Counted from the first letter of the stretch, positions 1 through 9,017 are shown. The stretch is 33,044 bases of DNA from Ruminococcus sp. UBA3665 (GCA_002373165.1 DFJS01000006.1:1-33044), one strand, 5' to 3'. Translations and numbers: made by a program. Notes: generated by a model from the letters alone, not told the origin.

Positions 1-65
1 TTTATAATATTTCTGATAAAAATATTATAACAGATTCGGGAAAATTTGTCAAGATGTTATGAAAA

Positions 66-653
66 TTATTCAGTCTGAAATTCCGGTGCAACGGGTTCGG
101 CGTTGATAATTTCAGGTTCTGTCAGCGGCGATTCTGTTTCCGGAACGGGAACAACTTCTGTAATAGTCTGTACAGGAGCTTCCGTGACCGGTTCGGGCAG
201 CGTGATAGGCTCTTCCGGCTGAGGCGCAGGTTCGTCCGGAGGAAGCGTTTCTTCTTCCTGATAGACAGTTGTCATTTCCGGGAATGTTTCCGCTGTGGAT
301 TCGGCCGAAGACGTTGTGAAAATTTTGTCATACCAGGGAATATCTGTCGATTCGCTGGTATGTTTTGTATCAGAAGTAGTTGCAATTGTTTCGATAGTAG
401 CCGCCCATGTGGAACGGGTATGAGGCGGTTCTTTTGTCGAAGCAATCAATTCTTCCATCGGAGCCGTCGTGCCGGGGACGGTTGTTTCCGGCATGACAGG
501 AGCCGAAAGTGCTGCGCTTTTGTCGCGCATTTTAATCGGGAACAGCATCAGGAAAAATAATACCACAGCTGTCATAGCCAGAAGTACGGAACAGGCAATG
601 ACGGTTGCTTTGGTCGAATTGTGCAGATTGGAAATCATGCGTGAAAGTTTCAT
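66..653 (-). CDS. Membrane-anchored Pro/Thr/Glu-rich protein
   Basis: This 195-aa protein is of unknown function. It has a short basic cytoplasmic N-terminus, one strong hydrophobic segment at about residues 17-40, and then a long low-complexity tail rich in Pro, Thr, Glu and Ser. The tail has no recognisable domain and resembles an extracytoplasmic stalk or wall-spanning linker. No catalytic motif is visible. The start is supported by an AGAGGAG ribosome binding site just upstream and by a promoter (703-732) facing this gene. It lies downstream of the AraC gene on the same strand but has its own promoter. It could be an envelope spacer or a fast-diverging surface protein; function is not inferred. 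Confidence 0.7.
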   Translation of the reverse strand: MKLSRMISNLHNSTKATVIACSVLLAMTAVVLFFLMLFPIKMRDKSAALSAPVMPETTVPGTTAPMEELIASTKEPPHTRSTWAATIETIATTSDTKHTSESTDIPWYDKIFTTSSAESTAETFPEMTTVYQEEETLPPDEPAPQPEEPITLPEPVTEAPVQTITEVVPVPETESPLTEPEIINAEPVAPEFQTE

Positions 654-702
654 GAAAAAATCTATCTCCTCTTGATTTACTGATATCAGACTGCTGTTAT
701 AT

Positions 703-732
703 AGTATAGCACATAATTTTGAAAAAAGTCAA
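703..732 (-). promoter_or_regulatory. Sigma-A promoter for the Pro/Thr-rich membrane protein
   Basis: On the minus strand, TTGACT (727-732) and TATACT (703-708) are separated by 18 bp, about 50 bp upstream of the start at 653. Confidence 0.65.
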
Positions 733-786
733 GAAGCAGAATTGCTATAAAACTATCCTGAATCATGCCCGAAAATGTAGGAAAAA

Positions 787-1605
787 TCAGTTTTTCTTTT
801 TTCCGGCAGACTGCACGCGCCGGAATGCGGTAGGTGTCATGCCGACATGCCGCTTGAACTGCCGCATAAAGTAAACATCTGTCTCAAAGCCGCATTTCTG
901 CGAGACAGCGGCAATCGGTTCTTCTGTATCAGAAAGCAGCTTTTTGGAACAGGCAATCCGGCTTGCAATGACATCCTGCGTACAGGTAGTGCCGAACGCC
1001 GCAAGATATAATTTATGAAAATACGGCCGGCTGATGCCTAAATCATCACAGATATCCTGAATATACCAGCTTGCGGAAGGATGGGCGTAAATCTTATGCC
1101 GCAGGGCAGTAAGCTTGTCATAATGCGGAATTTCTGCCGCACGGGAAACAGTTCCGTCAGAGGACTCCATCAGCAGGCACATCAGCAGCCGGAGGGCATG
1201 TTCTCCCATTTCCGGCGAACAAAGATTATTTTCCTGCATAAATGGCAGCAGAATTTTCCAGATTTCTTCCACGGCCAGCGGCTGGGCAATGGTGTGCACT
1301 TCAAACAGATTGATGCCGCCTGTTTCCTGCAATTTTTTCAGATAGCCGTCCGTCATGCGCAGATGCAGATAACGATAAAAAACCGTTTCCTGTGCGTTCA
1401 CAGTAATAGAATCTTCTTCCTCGAACGGGTACAGCAGGAAGGTGAACGGCTGCATGTAATACTGCTTGTCTCTGATTCGCAGAACGGCTCGGATACCGCA
1501 CATCAGCAATAAGTAATTCTTATCTTTCCGGGCTGAAAAGCAGCGGCTTCCGCTTTTTGTCTGCTGACCGCAGTCCAGCAGACTGATTTCTTTTGTGAGT
1601 ATCAT
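787..1605 (-). CDS. AraC/XylS family transcriptional regulator
   Basis: This 272-aa regulator has the usual two-part layout. The N-terminal half (about residues 1-150) looks like a cupin-type effector domain. The C-terminal ~100 residues carry the double helix-turn-helix of the AraC family: the first HTH around ISRPYFHKLYLAAFG, and the second around AAVSQKCGFETDVYFMRQFKRHVGMTPTAFRR, which is the AraC signature (G-F-x3-x-Y-F-x-R-x-F-K, then G-x-TP-x-x-[FY]R). Such proteins often control sugar-use genes, but no carbohydrate operon adjoins it here, so the regulon is unknown. It has its own promoter at 1680-1708 and a G-rich ribosome binding site at a rather long distance from the ATG. Confidence 0.9.
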   Translation of the reverse strand: MILTKEISLLDCGQQTKSGSRCFSARKDKNYLLLMCGIRAVLRIRDKQYYMQPFTFLLYPFEEEDSITVNAQETVFYRYLHLRMTDGYLKKLQETGGINLFEVHTIAQPLAVEEIWKILLPFMQENNLCSPEMGEHALRLLMCLLMESSDGTVSRAAEIPHYDKLTALRHKIYAHPSASWYIQDICDDLGISRPYFHKLYLAAFGTTCTQDVIASRIACSKKLLSDTEEPIAAVSQKCGFETDVYFMRQFKRHVGMTPTAFRRVQSAGKKKN

Positions 1606-1679
1606 GATTAGTTAGAATTCTCCCCTCAGAAATAGATTAATAATAAACGGGTCATAAAACAAAATACGTTCATAGTATT

Positions 1680-1708
1680 ATTATACTGCATTTCAGAGAA
1701 TTTGTCAA
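1680..1708 (-). promoter_or_regulatory. Consensus sigma-A promoter of the AraC gene
   Basis: On the minus strand, TTGACA (1703-1708) and TATAAT (1680-1685) are both perfect matches with a 17-bp spacer, upstream of the AraC start at 1605. The predicted 5' UTR is about 65 nt and AT-rich. Confidence 0.8.
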
Positions 1709-1732
1709 CCTCAAAAGCGATTTTTTGACAAT

Positions 1733-1767
1733 AAAAAGCCCCCTTTCTGATAAAAGAGGGCTTTTTG
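1733..1767. terminator. Intrinsic terminator of the sigma factor/sensor operon
   Basis: An inverted repeat with AAAAAGCCC and GGGCTTTTT arms encloses a further CTTT/AAAG pairing. It ends in T-runs on both strands. It lies just past the stop of the 892-aa gene (1772, minus strand). Confidence 0.8.
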
Positions 1768-1771
1768 ACGA

Positions 1772-4450
1772 TTATTCGCGTGTTGTCGAGAAAGTATCCA
1801 GAATCGTTTCGCCTTCCTGATCGTAGACGTTCAGGACAAGACCTTCCGGAAGGGAAGCTTTCCATTCGGCGAATTCTTTCCCCGGAAGCGACTGCAAGGC
1901 CTGATTCGCTTCCAGATCGGATTTCAGAAGATAGCCGGACTGCTGATGATCGCCGATGACAAAAATCAGATCGGGAGCATCTTCCGGTCGAAGGCCTTCT
2001 GTATTTGCCGCGCCGTAGGACTGGCCTTTACTGTTGCGGAAAAATACGGCACCTGCCCCTGTCGGATTGCCTTCTGTATCATAGAGCTTGACTTCATAGA
2101 CATTCTGTCTGTATTCCAGATCATTTTGATAAGCTTCCTCCAGATGATTCCGGAATTCGTCCTCAGTCATGGCCAGAATCCAGCTGACCTGAATCTGATA
2201 GACTTCTTCTGACCCGGCAGCTTCTTTTGATGCGAACTGATATTCCGTGCCGTGTTCCTGATTGAACTGATTCAGAATTTCTTCATAGACAGTTAAATCA
2301 TAATTTCCGGATGTGTCAATTTCTATTTTCTCTTCCGGCTCGTTGTAGAAGCTGTCGTCATTATTGATGACATAGACTGTTTTCGCCGGAATGAACATAT
2401 CCTGAATTGCAGAAACCAGTTCCGGATTATAATATACATCCTGTGAGCCGTCATGAATATAAATCAGATAGCCGGAAAGCTGACATCTGATTTCAAACGC
2501 TTCATCGGGCATCCGGAAGAACATCATGAAACATTCGCCGTCACCTGTCTGGCTCTTGGAATAATCCGTTCCGGGACGGAGCGGTTCGCCCCAGTGCTGA
2601 GAGTTCAGCAGTTCCGTGAGTTGCGCCTGCTGGTCTGCATCCGGAATCAGATAATACGGCGCGTAGGCCGGAAACATCAGGCGTTCCGTTGCGCGGGAAG
2701 TATCGCCGAACGGCGGAATTTCCCGGAAAATATCATCAACATCGAAAATACGGCCTTCTGTACTGAAATTGAAAAGCTGTTCCGGCTCGGAGAGGATTTC
2801 GGCAATCTGATTGAGTGTATCCAAATCCAATTCCAGATAATAATTATCTCCTACAGACTTTCCGTCCGGGTGCCATGTCAGATAGGCGCGGTCGGAATTT
2901 TCATCAAACAGAATCGAAACAAAACTTTTCTGCTGATTGGCATCTTTCAGATACATGATGATGATATTTCCGCCGTCAGTATAATTTTTCTTCATATCAG
3001 AATAATCCAGATTTTTGAACAGCTCCGCAAGCTGATTCTGTTTTTCTTCCGGAATGCTGAAATATTGTCCCTTGTGATGATTTTCAAACAGATAGTCAGA
3101 ATCCTGTACACAGAAATAATATTCTGCTTCTTCCAGATTGGTGAACGTCTGTTCCGCCTTCTGGATGATTTCATTGACATCCGGAGCATTTCCGCCGAAC
3201 ATCTGATTCATGAGTTCCATTTCAATGCGGCCGTATAAAACAGTATTCATGTTTTCATATTCTGTATTGAAATATTCCTCCGGAACAAGGGCATTTTTCA
3301 GATTCTGATACTCTTCCTCGCTGATTTGGATGCAAAGCATATCCTGAAAACCGGGCATATCATGAAACAGCAGATCAACCTGACCGCTGACGGCATCATG
3401 CCAGAATTCAATATAGCTTCTGTCTTCCAGATACATGATAAATTCCACATCACCGCCGGTCATGAAGTCTGTTTTCAGGTCAGAAGCCAGATCCGGACGA
3501 CCCAGAACCGCCTGATTCAGAATCCGCCAGAAGTTCAGGAAATCGTCACGATTCATATTGAAATACTGCACAGGGGCGGAATCCTGATTTTCTCTTGAGA
3601 TGAAATAAACATCCATAGCATCTGCGCCGATTTTGGTATCTGCTTCCACGATAGCGGTAGCGAATCTTGTTGCAAGATTCTGTTCTCCGAAGAGAATTTC
3701 CAGAACCTGATCAAGATTATCATAAAGAATTTTATCAAACTCAATATTCATATCACTGCCGAATGCCGGGTTTTGAAGCAATGCATTTGTTTTGTCATAG
3801 AAATCCGCTTCTGTCTGATAGGTTCGTGTATAGCCGCGGCTTTCTCCGGGGGATACGCACATCAGCTGGATATAGCAATTTCCGTCAGTTGCTTTGGTGG
3901 TCTGGACATTGTAGTAAATATCAGCATACTGGAAAAATAAGAGAAATCTGTCTTCCCAGTTGCTTGAAAAATTGTAATCTTTGATTGGATTTTCAAAATC
4001 GATTGTCTGATATAATTCAGCAAGCTGTTCCTGATTTTCTTTTGTAAGCGTGATATAACTTACTGTTTCCGGACAAATTCCTGTTTCTCCACGGTCATAC
4101 GCAGGGATGGCATACAGCTGAAGATCAGCTAAAGCTGCAAACATATCAGGAGCAGTTTTCTGCATATCCTCTATCGAAACAGAAGACTGAACAATTGCCG
4201 ACAACCCCGGCGAAAACGAACTTCTTCCGCCGTGCAGATGATAATAAATTCCTCCTGCGCTGACGGCAATCACCATGCACGCGGCAACAGCCGTCATGAT
4301 ATGCCGGACAATCGGGCGTTTCGGAGAATTGTCAATTTCAGTTTCATCCTGATTCTGTGTCATAACTTCAAGATTTCTGATGATTCTTTCTTTGGATTCC
4401 TGCGGCAGTCTTACATGATTGGCGCAGGATTTCAGATTATTTTCATTCAT
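1772..4450 (-). CDS. Large single-pass membrane protein, putative anti-sigma/sensor partner of the ECF sigma factor
   Basis: This is an 892-aa protein. A short cytoplasmic N-terminal part (residues 1-50) is followed by one transmembrane helix (about 51-70) and then an ~820-aa extracytoplasmic region. The start codon overlaps the sigma-factor stop by 4 bp (ATGA), so the two are translationally coupled. That arrangement is typical of ECF sigma/anti-sigma pairs, which is the basis for the role; no zinc anti-sigma motif (HxxxCxxC) is seen. The outer region contains at least three, probably four, divergent repeats (around 131-229, 280-390, 462-560, 598-690). Each has a helix of the type E-x-Q-x-Q-L-A-E-L followed by strands and a C-terminal helix. 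Two repeats are Tyr-rich. The repeats suggest a ligand- or polymer-sensing role, but no known domain is recognised. Confidence 0.75.
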   Translation of the reverse strand: MNENNLKSCANHVRLPQESKERIIRNLEVMTQNQDETEIDNSPKRPIVRHIMTAVAACMVIAVSAGGIYYHLHGGRSSFSPGLSAIVQSSVSIEDMQKTAPDMFAALADLQLYAIPAYDRGETGICPETVSYITLTKENQEQLAELYQTIDFENPIKDYNFSSNWEDRFLLFFQYADIYYNVQTTKATDGNCYIQLMCVSPGESRGYTRTYQTEADFYDKTNALLQNPAFGSDMNIEFDKILYDNLDQVLEILFGEQNLATRFATAIVEADTKIGADAMDVYFISRENQDSAPVQYFNMNRDDFLNFWRILNQAVLGRPDLASDLKTDFMTGGDVEFIMYLEDRSYIEFWHDAVSGQVDLLFHDMPGFQDMLCIQISEEEYQNLKNALVPEEYFNTEYENMNTVLYGRIEMELMNQMFGGNAPDVNEIIQKAEQTFTNLEEAEYYFCVQDSDYLFENHHKGQYFSIPEEKQNQLAELFKNLDYSDMKKNYTDGGNIIIMYLKDANQQKSFVSILFDENSDRAYLTWHPDGKSVGDNYYLELDLDTLNQIAEILSEPEQLFNFSTEGRIFDVDDIFREIPPFGDTSRATERLMFPAYAPYYLIPDADQQAQLTELLNSQHWGEPLRPGTDYSKSQTGDGECFMMFFRMPDEAFEIRCQLSGYLIYIHDGSQDVYYNPELVSAIQDMFIPAKTVYVINNDDSFYNEPEEKIEIDTSGNYDLTVYEEILNQFNQEHGTEYQFASKEAAGSEEVYQIQVSWILAMTEDEFRNHLEEAYQNDLEYRQNVYEVKLYDTEGNPTGAGAVFFRNSKGQSYGAANTEGLRPEDAPDLIFVIGDHQQSGYLLKSDLEANQALQSLPGKEFAEWKASLPEGLVLNVYDQEGETILDTFSTTRE

Positions 4451-4908
4451 GATAAATACTCCTTTCTGTAGATTTCTTCTAAAAGCCGCTTGCCTTTGGA
4501 AAGCCGCATCTTGGCGGCACTGGTGCTTTTGCCGATAATTCCGGCAATTTCTTTCAGCGGATAGCCCTCGATATAGTGCAGAATCAGCACTTCCCGGAAC
4601 GGTTCCGGCACCTGCATCAGTGCATCGAAAATCTGGTTCTGTTCGGGAGGATTTTCCGGAGGATGGAGCAGTTCGGGGTCAGTGGGAATAATTCTCTGAT
4701 TCCGGAGCATGTTCCGGCAGTGATTGAGGGCGACGGTAATCAGCCAGGCTTTTTCGTGTGACGGGCTGTCGAAATCGGGAGCGCGTGTCAGATATTTCAG
4801 AAAGACTTCCTGCACAGCATCCTCGGCATCGGCGTGATTGCGGAGCGACATCAGACAGATTCTGTAAAGCATATCGCCGTAAGTGTGAACTAAATCCTTT
4901 GCATTCAT
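4447..4908 (-). CDS. RNA polymerase sigma factor, ECF (sigma-70 family)
   Basis: This is a 153-aa alternative sigma factor. Region 2 (about residues 5-70) includes the D-A-E-D-A-V-Q-E-V-F-L motif that binds core polymerase and melts the -10. Region 4 (about 95-148) holds the helix-turn-helix L-K-E-I-A-G-I-I-G-K-S-T-S-A-A-K-M-R-L-S-K-G that reads the -35. There is no region 1 or 3, as expected for the ECF group. It has a promoter at 4946-4975 and a good AGAAGTGAGG ribosome binding site. It is cotranscribed with the 892-aa membrane protein, which probably controls it; the target genes are unknown. Confidence 0.9.
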   Translation of the reverse strand: MNAKDLVHTYGDMLYRICLMSLRNHADAEDAVQEVFLKYLTRAPDFDSPSHEKAWLITVALNHCRNMLRNQRIIPTDPELLHPPENPPEQNQIFDALMQVPEPFREVLILHYIEGYPLKEIAGIIGKSTSAAKMRLSKGKRLLEEIYRKEYLS

Positions 4909-4945
4909 GAGGCCTCACTTCTTTCCTGAATTTTGTCTTTCACTA

Positions 4946-4975
4946 ATAATACACATCAGGAGCTGAAAAAGTCAA
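4946..4975 (-). promoter_or_regulatory. Promoter of the ECF sigma operon
   Basis: On the minus strand, TTGACT (4970-4975) and TATTAT (4946-4951) are separated by 18 bp. It looks like a housekeeping promoter and lies back to back with the glsB-like promoter. Confidence 0.6.
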
Positions 4976-4982
4976 AATTTTA

Positions 4983-5011
4983 TTGACAAATAATTAGAAA
5001 TATGATACAAT
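4983..5011 (+). promoter_or_regulatory. Promoter of the GlsB/YeaQ-like gene
   Basis: TTGACA (4983-4988) and TACAAT (5006-5011) are separated by 17 bp. The -35 is only 7 bp from the -35 of the divergent sigma-factor promoter, so the two may compete. Confidence 0.7.
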
Positions 5012-5088
5012 GAAATAAATAGTTTTTATGAGTATGCGATATAATAAAACAGAATCAGAAAATTCAAATCATGAAAGGAGTTGAGATT

Positions 5089-5328
5089 ATGCATCTGATT
5101 ATTGAAATTATAATGGGAGCTCTGGCCGGATCGATTGCCGGAAAAATTATGGATAGTTCCAAAAAAGGCTTTTTAGTCAATATGATTCTGGGAATTCTGG
5201 GCGGCTTTGTCGGAGGAAGAATCGGAGCACTGCTGGGAATCGGTGCGAACAGCTGGCTCGGCGGATTGGTGCTTGCAGTAGCAGGCGCGTGTCTTTTGAT
5301 TTTTATTTTCAGAAAATTAAATCGATAG
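5089..5328 (+). CDS. GlsB/YeaQ/YmgE family stress-associated membrane protein
   Basis: This 79-aa, very hydrophobic, Gly-rich protein has three predicted membrane segments. It carries the family pattern: an early A-G-x-I-A-G-K-I-M motif, a central I-L-G-I-L-G-G-F-V-G-G, and a C-terminal hydrophobic helix ending in basic residues (transglycosylase-associated/YeaQ family). Members are often induced by envelope stress; their molecular role is not settled. I chose the ATG at 5089 rather than the in-frame ATG at 5071, because AAAGGAG at 5074-5080 is then a correctly spaced ribosome binding site. It is a single-gene unit between the promoter at 4983 and the terminator at 5336. Confidence 0.88.
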   Translation: MHLIIEIIMGALAGSIAGKIMDSSKKGFLVNMILGILGGFVGGRIGALLGIGANSWLGGLVLAVAGACLLIFIFRKLNR

Positions 5329-5335
5329 CGGATAA

Positions 5336-5375
5336 ATAAAACTGCTGTACCGGCATCCGGCGCAGCAGTTTTTGC
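5336..5375. terminator. Bidirectional intrinsic terminator
   Basis: The hairpin has AAACTGCTG and CAGCAGTTT arms with an inner CCGG/CCGG pairing, then T5. It lies between the convergent glsB-like gene (ends 5328) and the LRR gene (ends 5384, minus). Confidence 0.85.
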
Positions 5376-5383
5376 GTATCAGA

Positions 5384-6985
5384 TTAAAGCTCTAATTTTG
5401 GTTTTAAATCGAGGTTGTGTTTTTCTGCGTATTCCAGCAGAATCGGCGTATATTCAGGTTTTTTATGTTCAAATTTAACCAAATTTTTGATAATAGATGT
5501 TACTCTTTTTTCATTTTCAGGCAGATGCCGTTCCATGTATTCCAGCCCGTAACGAAATTCATCTTCTAGATTCGTAGTTTTTGTAAAAAAGGCAAGAAGA
5601 CTGGACATACAAGCATAATGAAGCCGTTTGCAGCTAGCCGCTTCGATAAGTAATGTCAGACTATTAGCCTTCCATTCAGGAAGCGTTTTATATAGTGCGA
5701 ATGCAGCGTTTACATTTTTTCGACAAGCCGGGTTTGATTTTTGGATTGCCTGATACATGATTCTTTCGCAGGACAGAATTTTCATGATATACAGATAATG
5801 CCCTTTTGGCCGTTCCTTAAACAGCCATCGCAAAATATTAAAAAATTCCTCTGCAATAAAATCTTTTGTTTCTTTTGCATCAGTTATATACAGTAGTATG
5901 GATAATGCAACAGTATATTTTTGAGTATCTGATTCTGTCTTATGATAATCTTTTTGAATCAGCATTGTTTCCGCATCTTTAAAATATGTGGAAGGAACGT
6001 AGAGATAATTCCATGCTGATTTTTTTTCATTCCATGAGAGATTCCATTGGATTCCGGAATTTTCTGGATGTAAGCCTTGAAATGCATCCGGCGAAATTTC
6101 CGGTAATTCTAGATTCAGCTTTTTTTCAAACGCTGAACGGTTTGTCTGTGCATCGTACAGACTTTTAGGAAGGATAATTTTTTTCAGGTACATACAGTTG
6201 CCAAATGCATATGCCCCGACAGACAAAGTTCTTTCCGGAAGTTCCAATGTTCCGATAATGGCGCATCCGTCAAAAGAATGCGATTTGATGATCAATGCTT
6301 CTTTGACTGTATGCGGAAATAGAAATTCCGCATTCTGGTTATTAGAGAAGGCATTGTCTTCAATAATCAGCCGCTTTATTGTTTGAGGGAAAATGACTTT
6401 TTTTAATGTTGCTGTATTATCATATTTTTCGTATATTTTCATTTTTCCGGGAGAAAAAGCCGATGTTCCAATTATCAGCTGCTGCATCGTTTCTGAAAAT
6501 TTTATTTTGTTCAGCTTGGTGAAGCAAAAAGTATTTTTTTCGATTGTCAGATTTCCTGTTACAGCTGTAAAATCCAGGTTTTCGATATAGCATCCGTTAA
6601 AAGCATCTTCGTTGATTTTGGTAAGAGATTCCGGAAATATGATTCTTCCCAGACGGAGCATATTGTCAACGCAGAGCGCAGGCTGATTATTACGATAGCA
6701 ATTGAAAAGTATGGGATCAAGGGCATTAAGATCAATGGCATTAATGAGAACTTCAATATCATATTGTCTCGCTTCTGTCGCTTCTCCGTCTTCAAATGTA
6801 ATACAACATACAGTAAAATTTTTTTGTTTTTCGTCCGGGTAGTAATAGGAAGCATTTCCCAAGGGGAAAAAGGCATTGCTTCCAATCTCGGTCACTCCGG
6901 GCGGAATCTGAATCGGCTTAGAATAATCTTCCGGATTTTCCGGAATTGCTTTTTTCAGTACAGTGCCTTCAATTTCAAAACGCAT
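5384..6985 (-). CDS. BspA-like leucine-rich-repeat protein (no signal peptide)
   Basis: This 533-aa protein has several BspA-type leucine-rich repeats across about residues 25-290. The visible pattern is I-P-x-x-V/L-x-x-I-x-x-x-A-F followed by L-x-x-I-x-F-P-x-S/T-L/I. The C-terminal ~200 residues are helical and rich in Leu, Lys and Tyr, possibly ankyrin- or armadillo-like. There is no signal peptide, membrane segment or surface anchor, so it is predicted to be cytoplasmic, unlike the classical secreted BspA proteins. It starts 14 nt after the topoisomerase gene, with an AAAGGAG ribosome binding site, and probably shares its transcript. A protein-binding role is likely from the fold; the partner is unknown. 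Confidence 0.85.
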   Translation of the reverse strand: MRFEIEGTVLKKAIPENPEDYSKPIQIPPGVTEIGSNAFFPLGNASYYYPDEKQKNFTVCCITFEDGEATEARQYDIEVLINAIDLNALDPILFNCYRNNQPALCVDNMLRLGRIIFPESLTKINEDAFNGCYIENLDFTAVTGNLTIEKNTFCFTKLNKIKFSETMQQLIIGTSAFSPGKMKIYEKYDNTATLKKVIFPQTIKRLIIEDNAFSNNQNAEFLFPHTVKEALIIKSHSFDGCAIIGTLELPERTLSVGAYAFGNCMYLKKIILPKSLYDAQTNRSAFEKKLNLELPEISPDAFQGLHPENSGIQWNLSWNEKKSAWNYLYVPSTYFKDAETMLIQKDYHKTESDTQKYTVALSILLYITDAKETKDFIAEEFFNILRWLFKERPKGHYLYIMKILSCERIMYQAIQKSNPACRKNVNAAFALYKTLPEWKANSLTLLIEAASCKRLHYACMSSLLAFFTKTTNLEDEFRYGLEYMERHLPENEKRVTSIIKNLVKFEHKKPEYTPILLEYAEKHNLDLKPKLEL

Positions 6986-6999
6986 TTTGAAAGCTCCTT

Positions 7000-8979
7000 T
7001 CAGGAAACATCAATCAGATCGATATAATCCGCACCATAAGCGGCAATATGTTCTTTTCGTCCAGTGAGGTTATCGCCGAGAAGCAGATCGAAGGTATCAC
7101 GCATCTGTTTGGCATCGGACGGCATGACTTTGATCAGCCTTCTGGTATCGGGATTCATAGTTGTAAGGCTCATCATTTCGGGTTCGTTTTCGCCCAGACC
7201 TTTGGAACGCTGGATTGTATATTTGGCACTGCCTATTTTTTTCTGGATATCCTGGCGTTCTTTTTCGGTATAGGCAAAATAGGTTTTTGCTTTTGTGTTG
7301 ATTTCATACAGAGGAGATTCTGCAATATAGACATAGCCTTCCTGAATGAGAGTCGGCGTTAATCTGTAGAGCATAGTCAGAATCAGCGTACGAATCTGGA
7401 AACCGTCCACATCGGCATCCGTACAGATGATAATTTTGCTCCAGCGCAGGTTATTCATGCTGAACTGTGCGATATTTCCTGTATTTTTGAGTTTGACTTC
7501 CACGCCGCAGCCAAGGACTTTTAATAAATCCGTGATAATATCACTTTTGAAGATTTTGGGATAATCGGCTTTCAGGCAGTTCAGAATTTTTCCTCTTACG
7601 GGGATAACGGCCTGAAAATCGGCATCTCTGGCGAGCTTGACAGCTCCAAGCGCGGAATCGCCTTCTACGATATATAATTCTCTCCGGGTGATGTCTTTGG
7701 TGCGGCAGTCCACAAATTTTTCCACCATGTTGGCAAGATCGATATTTCCGGCGAGTTTTTTCTTGATGTTGAGTCTGGTTTTTTCGGCATTTTCGCGGCT
7801 GCGCTTGTTAATCAGCACCTGTTCGGCAATTTTATTGGCTTCCTCCGGGTTTTCGATAAAATAGACTTCCAGCTGATGTTTCAGAAATTCCGTCATAGCT
7901 TCCTGAATGAATTTATTTGTAATTGCTTTTTTCGTCTGATTTTCATAGGAAGTCTGTGTGGAAAACGAAGAAGAAACTAATACAAGGCAGTCTTTGATAT
8001 CATCAAACGAAGCAGAAGATTCATTTTTCTGGAGTTTGTTATTATTTTTCAGATAGCTGTTGATCTGTGAGAGAAATGCGCTCCGGACGGCCTTATCCGG
8101 AGAGCCGCCGTGTTCCAGAAAGCTGGAGTTATGATAATATTCCAGCACATTGACCTGATTTGAAATTGTCATTGCAACGGACAGCTTGACTTTGTAATCC
8201 GGTTTATCAGCGCGGTCACGTCCCATGCGTTCGGCCGTCCAGTATTGAACAGAAGTCATGGCTTTGTCGCCGGTGAGTTCCTGTACATAGTCAGAAATGC
8301 CGTTCTGATAGAAATATTCTTTTTCCAGAAAACTGCCGTCCTCCTGTTCGGAACGATAGAGAAATAACAGCCCCGGATTGACAACAGCCTGTCTTCTCAG
8401 CGTATCGTGGAAAAATGCATCCGGCACATGAATTTCCGTAAAGACTTCCAGATCGGGTTTCCAGTGTGTGCGTGTGCCTGTCTGCTTCTGACTCCACGGG
8501 GATTTGTGCAGTCCGCCGATATTTTCGCCTTTTTCAAAATGCAGAGTATATTCCGTGCCGTCTCTGTGGACTGTGACATCCATAAATGCAGAGGCATACT
8601 GTGTGGCGCAGAGTCCCAGACCGTTCAGGCCGAGCGAATAATCATAGGAATCTTCAGCATTATCATATTTGCCGCCGGCATAGAGTTCGCAGTAGACAAG
8701 CTCCCAGTTATAGCGTTGTTCTGTATTGTTGAAATCGACAGGACAGCCGCGGCCGAAGTCTTCTACTTCAATTTCGCCGCTGTTCCAGCGTGTGATGATG
8801 ATTTTATCCCCGAACCCGGCTCTTGCCTCGTCAATAGAATTCGAGATAATTTCAAATACAGAATGTGCACAGCCGTCCAGTCCGTCAGAACCGAAGATAA
8901 CGCCCGGTCTTTTGCGGACTTTGTCAGCCCCTTTCAGCATGGTGATGCTCTCGTTGCCATAATCCTGTTTTTTAGCCAT
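7000..8979 (-). CDS. Type IIA DNA topoisomerase subunit B (GyrB/ParE type)
   Basis: This is a 659-aa ATPase/TOPRIM subunit of a type IIA topoisomerase. The GHKL ATPase domain has the catalytic Glu in VFEIISNSIDEA (E43, N47), the Mg-binding DFGRG, a glycine lid GLNGLGL, and the QTK-loop (ENQTKKA). The TOPRIM domain shows EGDSA at about residue 437 and TDADVDG at about 518, followed by the SKGLGE motif. The length matches ParE and short GyrB proteins. The RPGVIFGSD loop differs from the common RPGMYIGST form, which suggests a ParE-like paralogue rather than the main gyrase (inference). No gyrA/parC gene is next to it; an LRR gene follows instead. Promoter at 9018-9046, AAGGAG ribosome binding site. 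Confidence 0.93.
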   Translation of the reverse strand: MAKKQDYGNESITMLKGADKVRKRPGVIFGSDGLDGCAHSVFEIISNSIDEARAGFGDKIIITRWNSGEIEVEDFGRGCPVDFNNTEQRYNWELVYCELYAGGKYDNAEDSYDYSLGLNGLGLCATQYASAFMDVTVHRDGTEYTLHFEKGENIGGLHKSPWSQKQTGTRTHWKPDLEVFTEIHVPDAFFHDTLRRQAVVNPGLLFLYRSEQEDGSFLEKEYFYQNGISDYVQELTGDKAMTSVQYWTAERMGRDRADKPDYKVKLSVAMTISNQVNVLEYYHNSSFLEHGGSPDKAVRSAFLSQINSYLKNNNKLQKNESSASFDDIKDCLVLVSSSFSTQTSYENQTKKAITNKFIQEAMTEFLKHQLEVYFIENPEEANKIAEQVLINKRSRENAEKTRLNIKKKLAGNIDLANMVEKFVDCRTKDITRRELYIVEGDSALGAVKLARDADFQAVIPVRGKILNCLKADYPKIFKSDIITDLLKVLGCGVEVKLKNTGNIAQFSMNNLRWSKIIICTDADVDGFQIRTLILTMLYRLTPTLIQEGYVYIAESPLYEINTKAKTYFAYTEKERQDIQKKIGSAKYTIQRSKGLGENEPEMMSLTTMNPDTRRLIKVMPSDAKQMRDTFDLLLGDNLTGRKEHIAAYGADYIDLIDVS

Positions 8980-9017
8980 ATATCATATCATACTCCTTCT
9001 AAGTAAAACTAATATTT

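Noticed and set aside
1..30. AT-rich palindrome TTATAATATT / AATATTATAA (2-11 with 21-30) as a terminator or mobile-element end
   Set aside because: No T-run in either direction, no partner copy and no neighbouring gene visible to the left.
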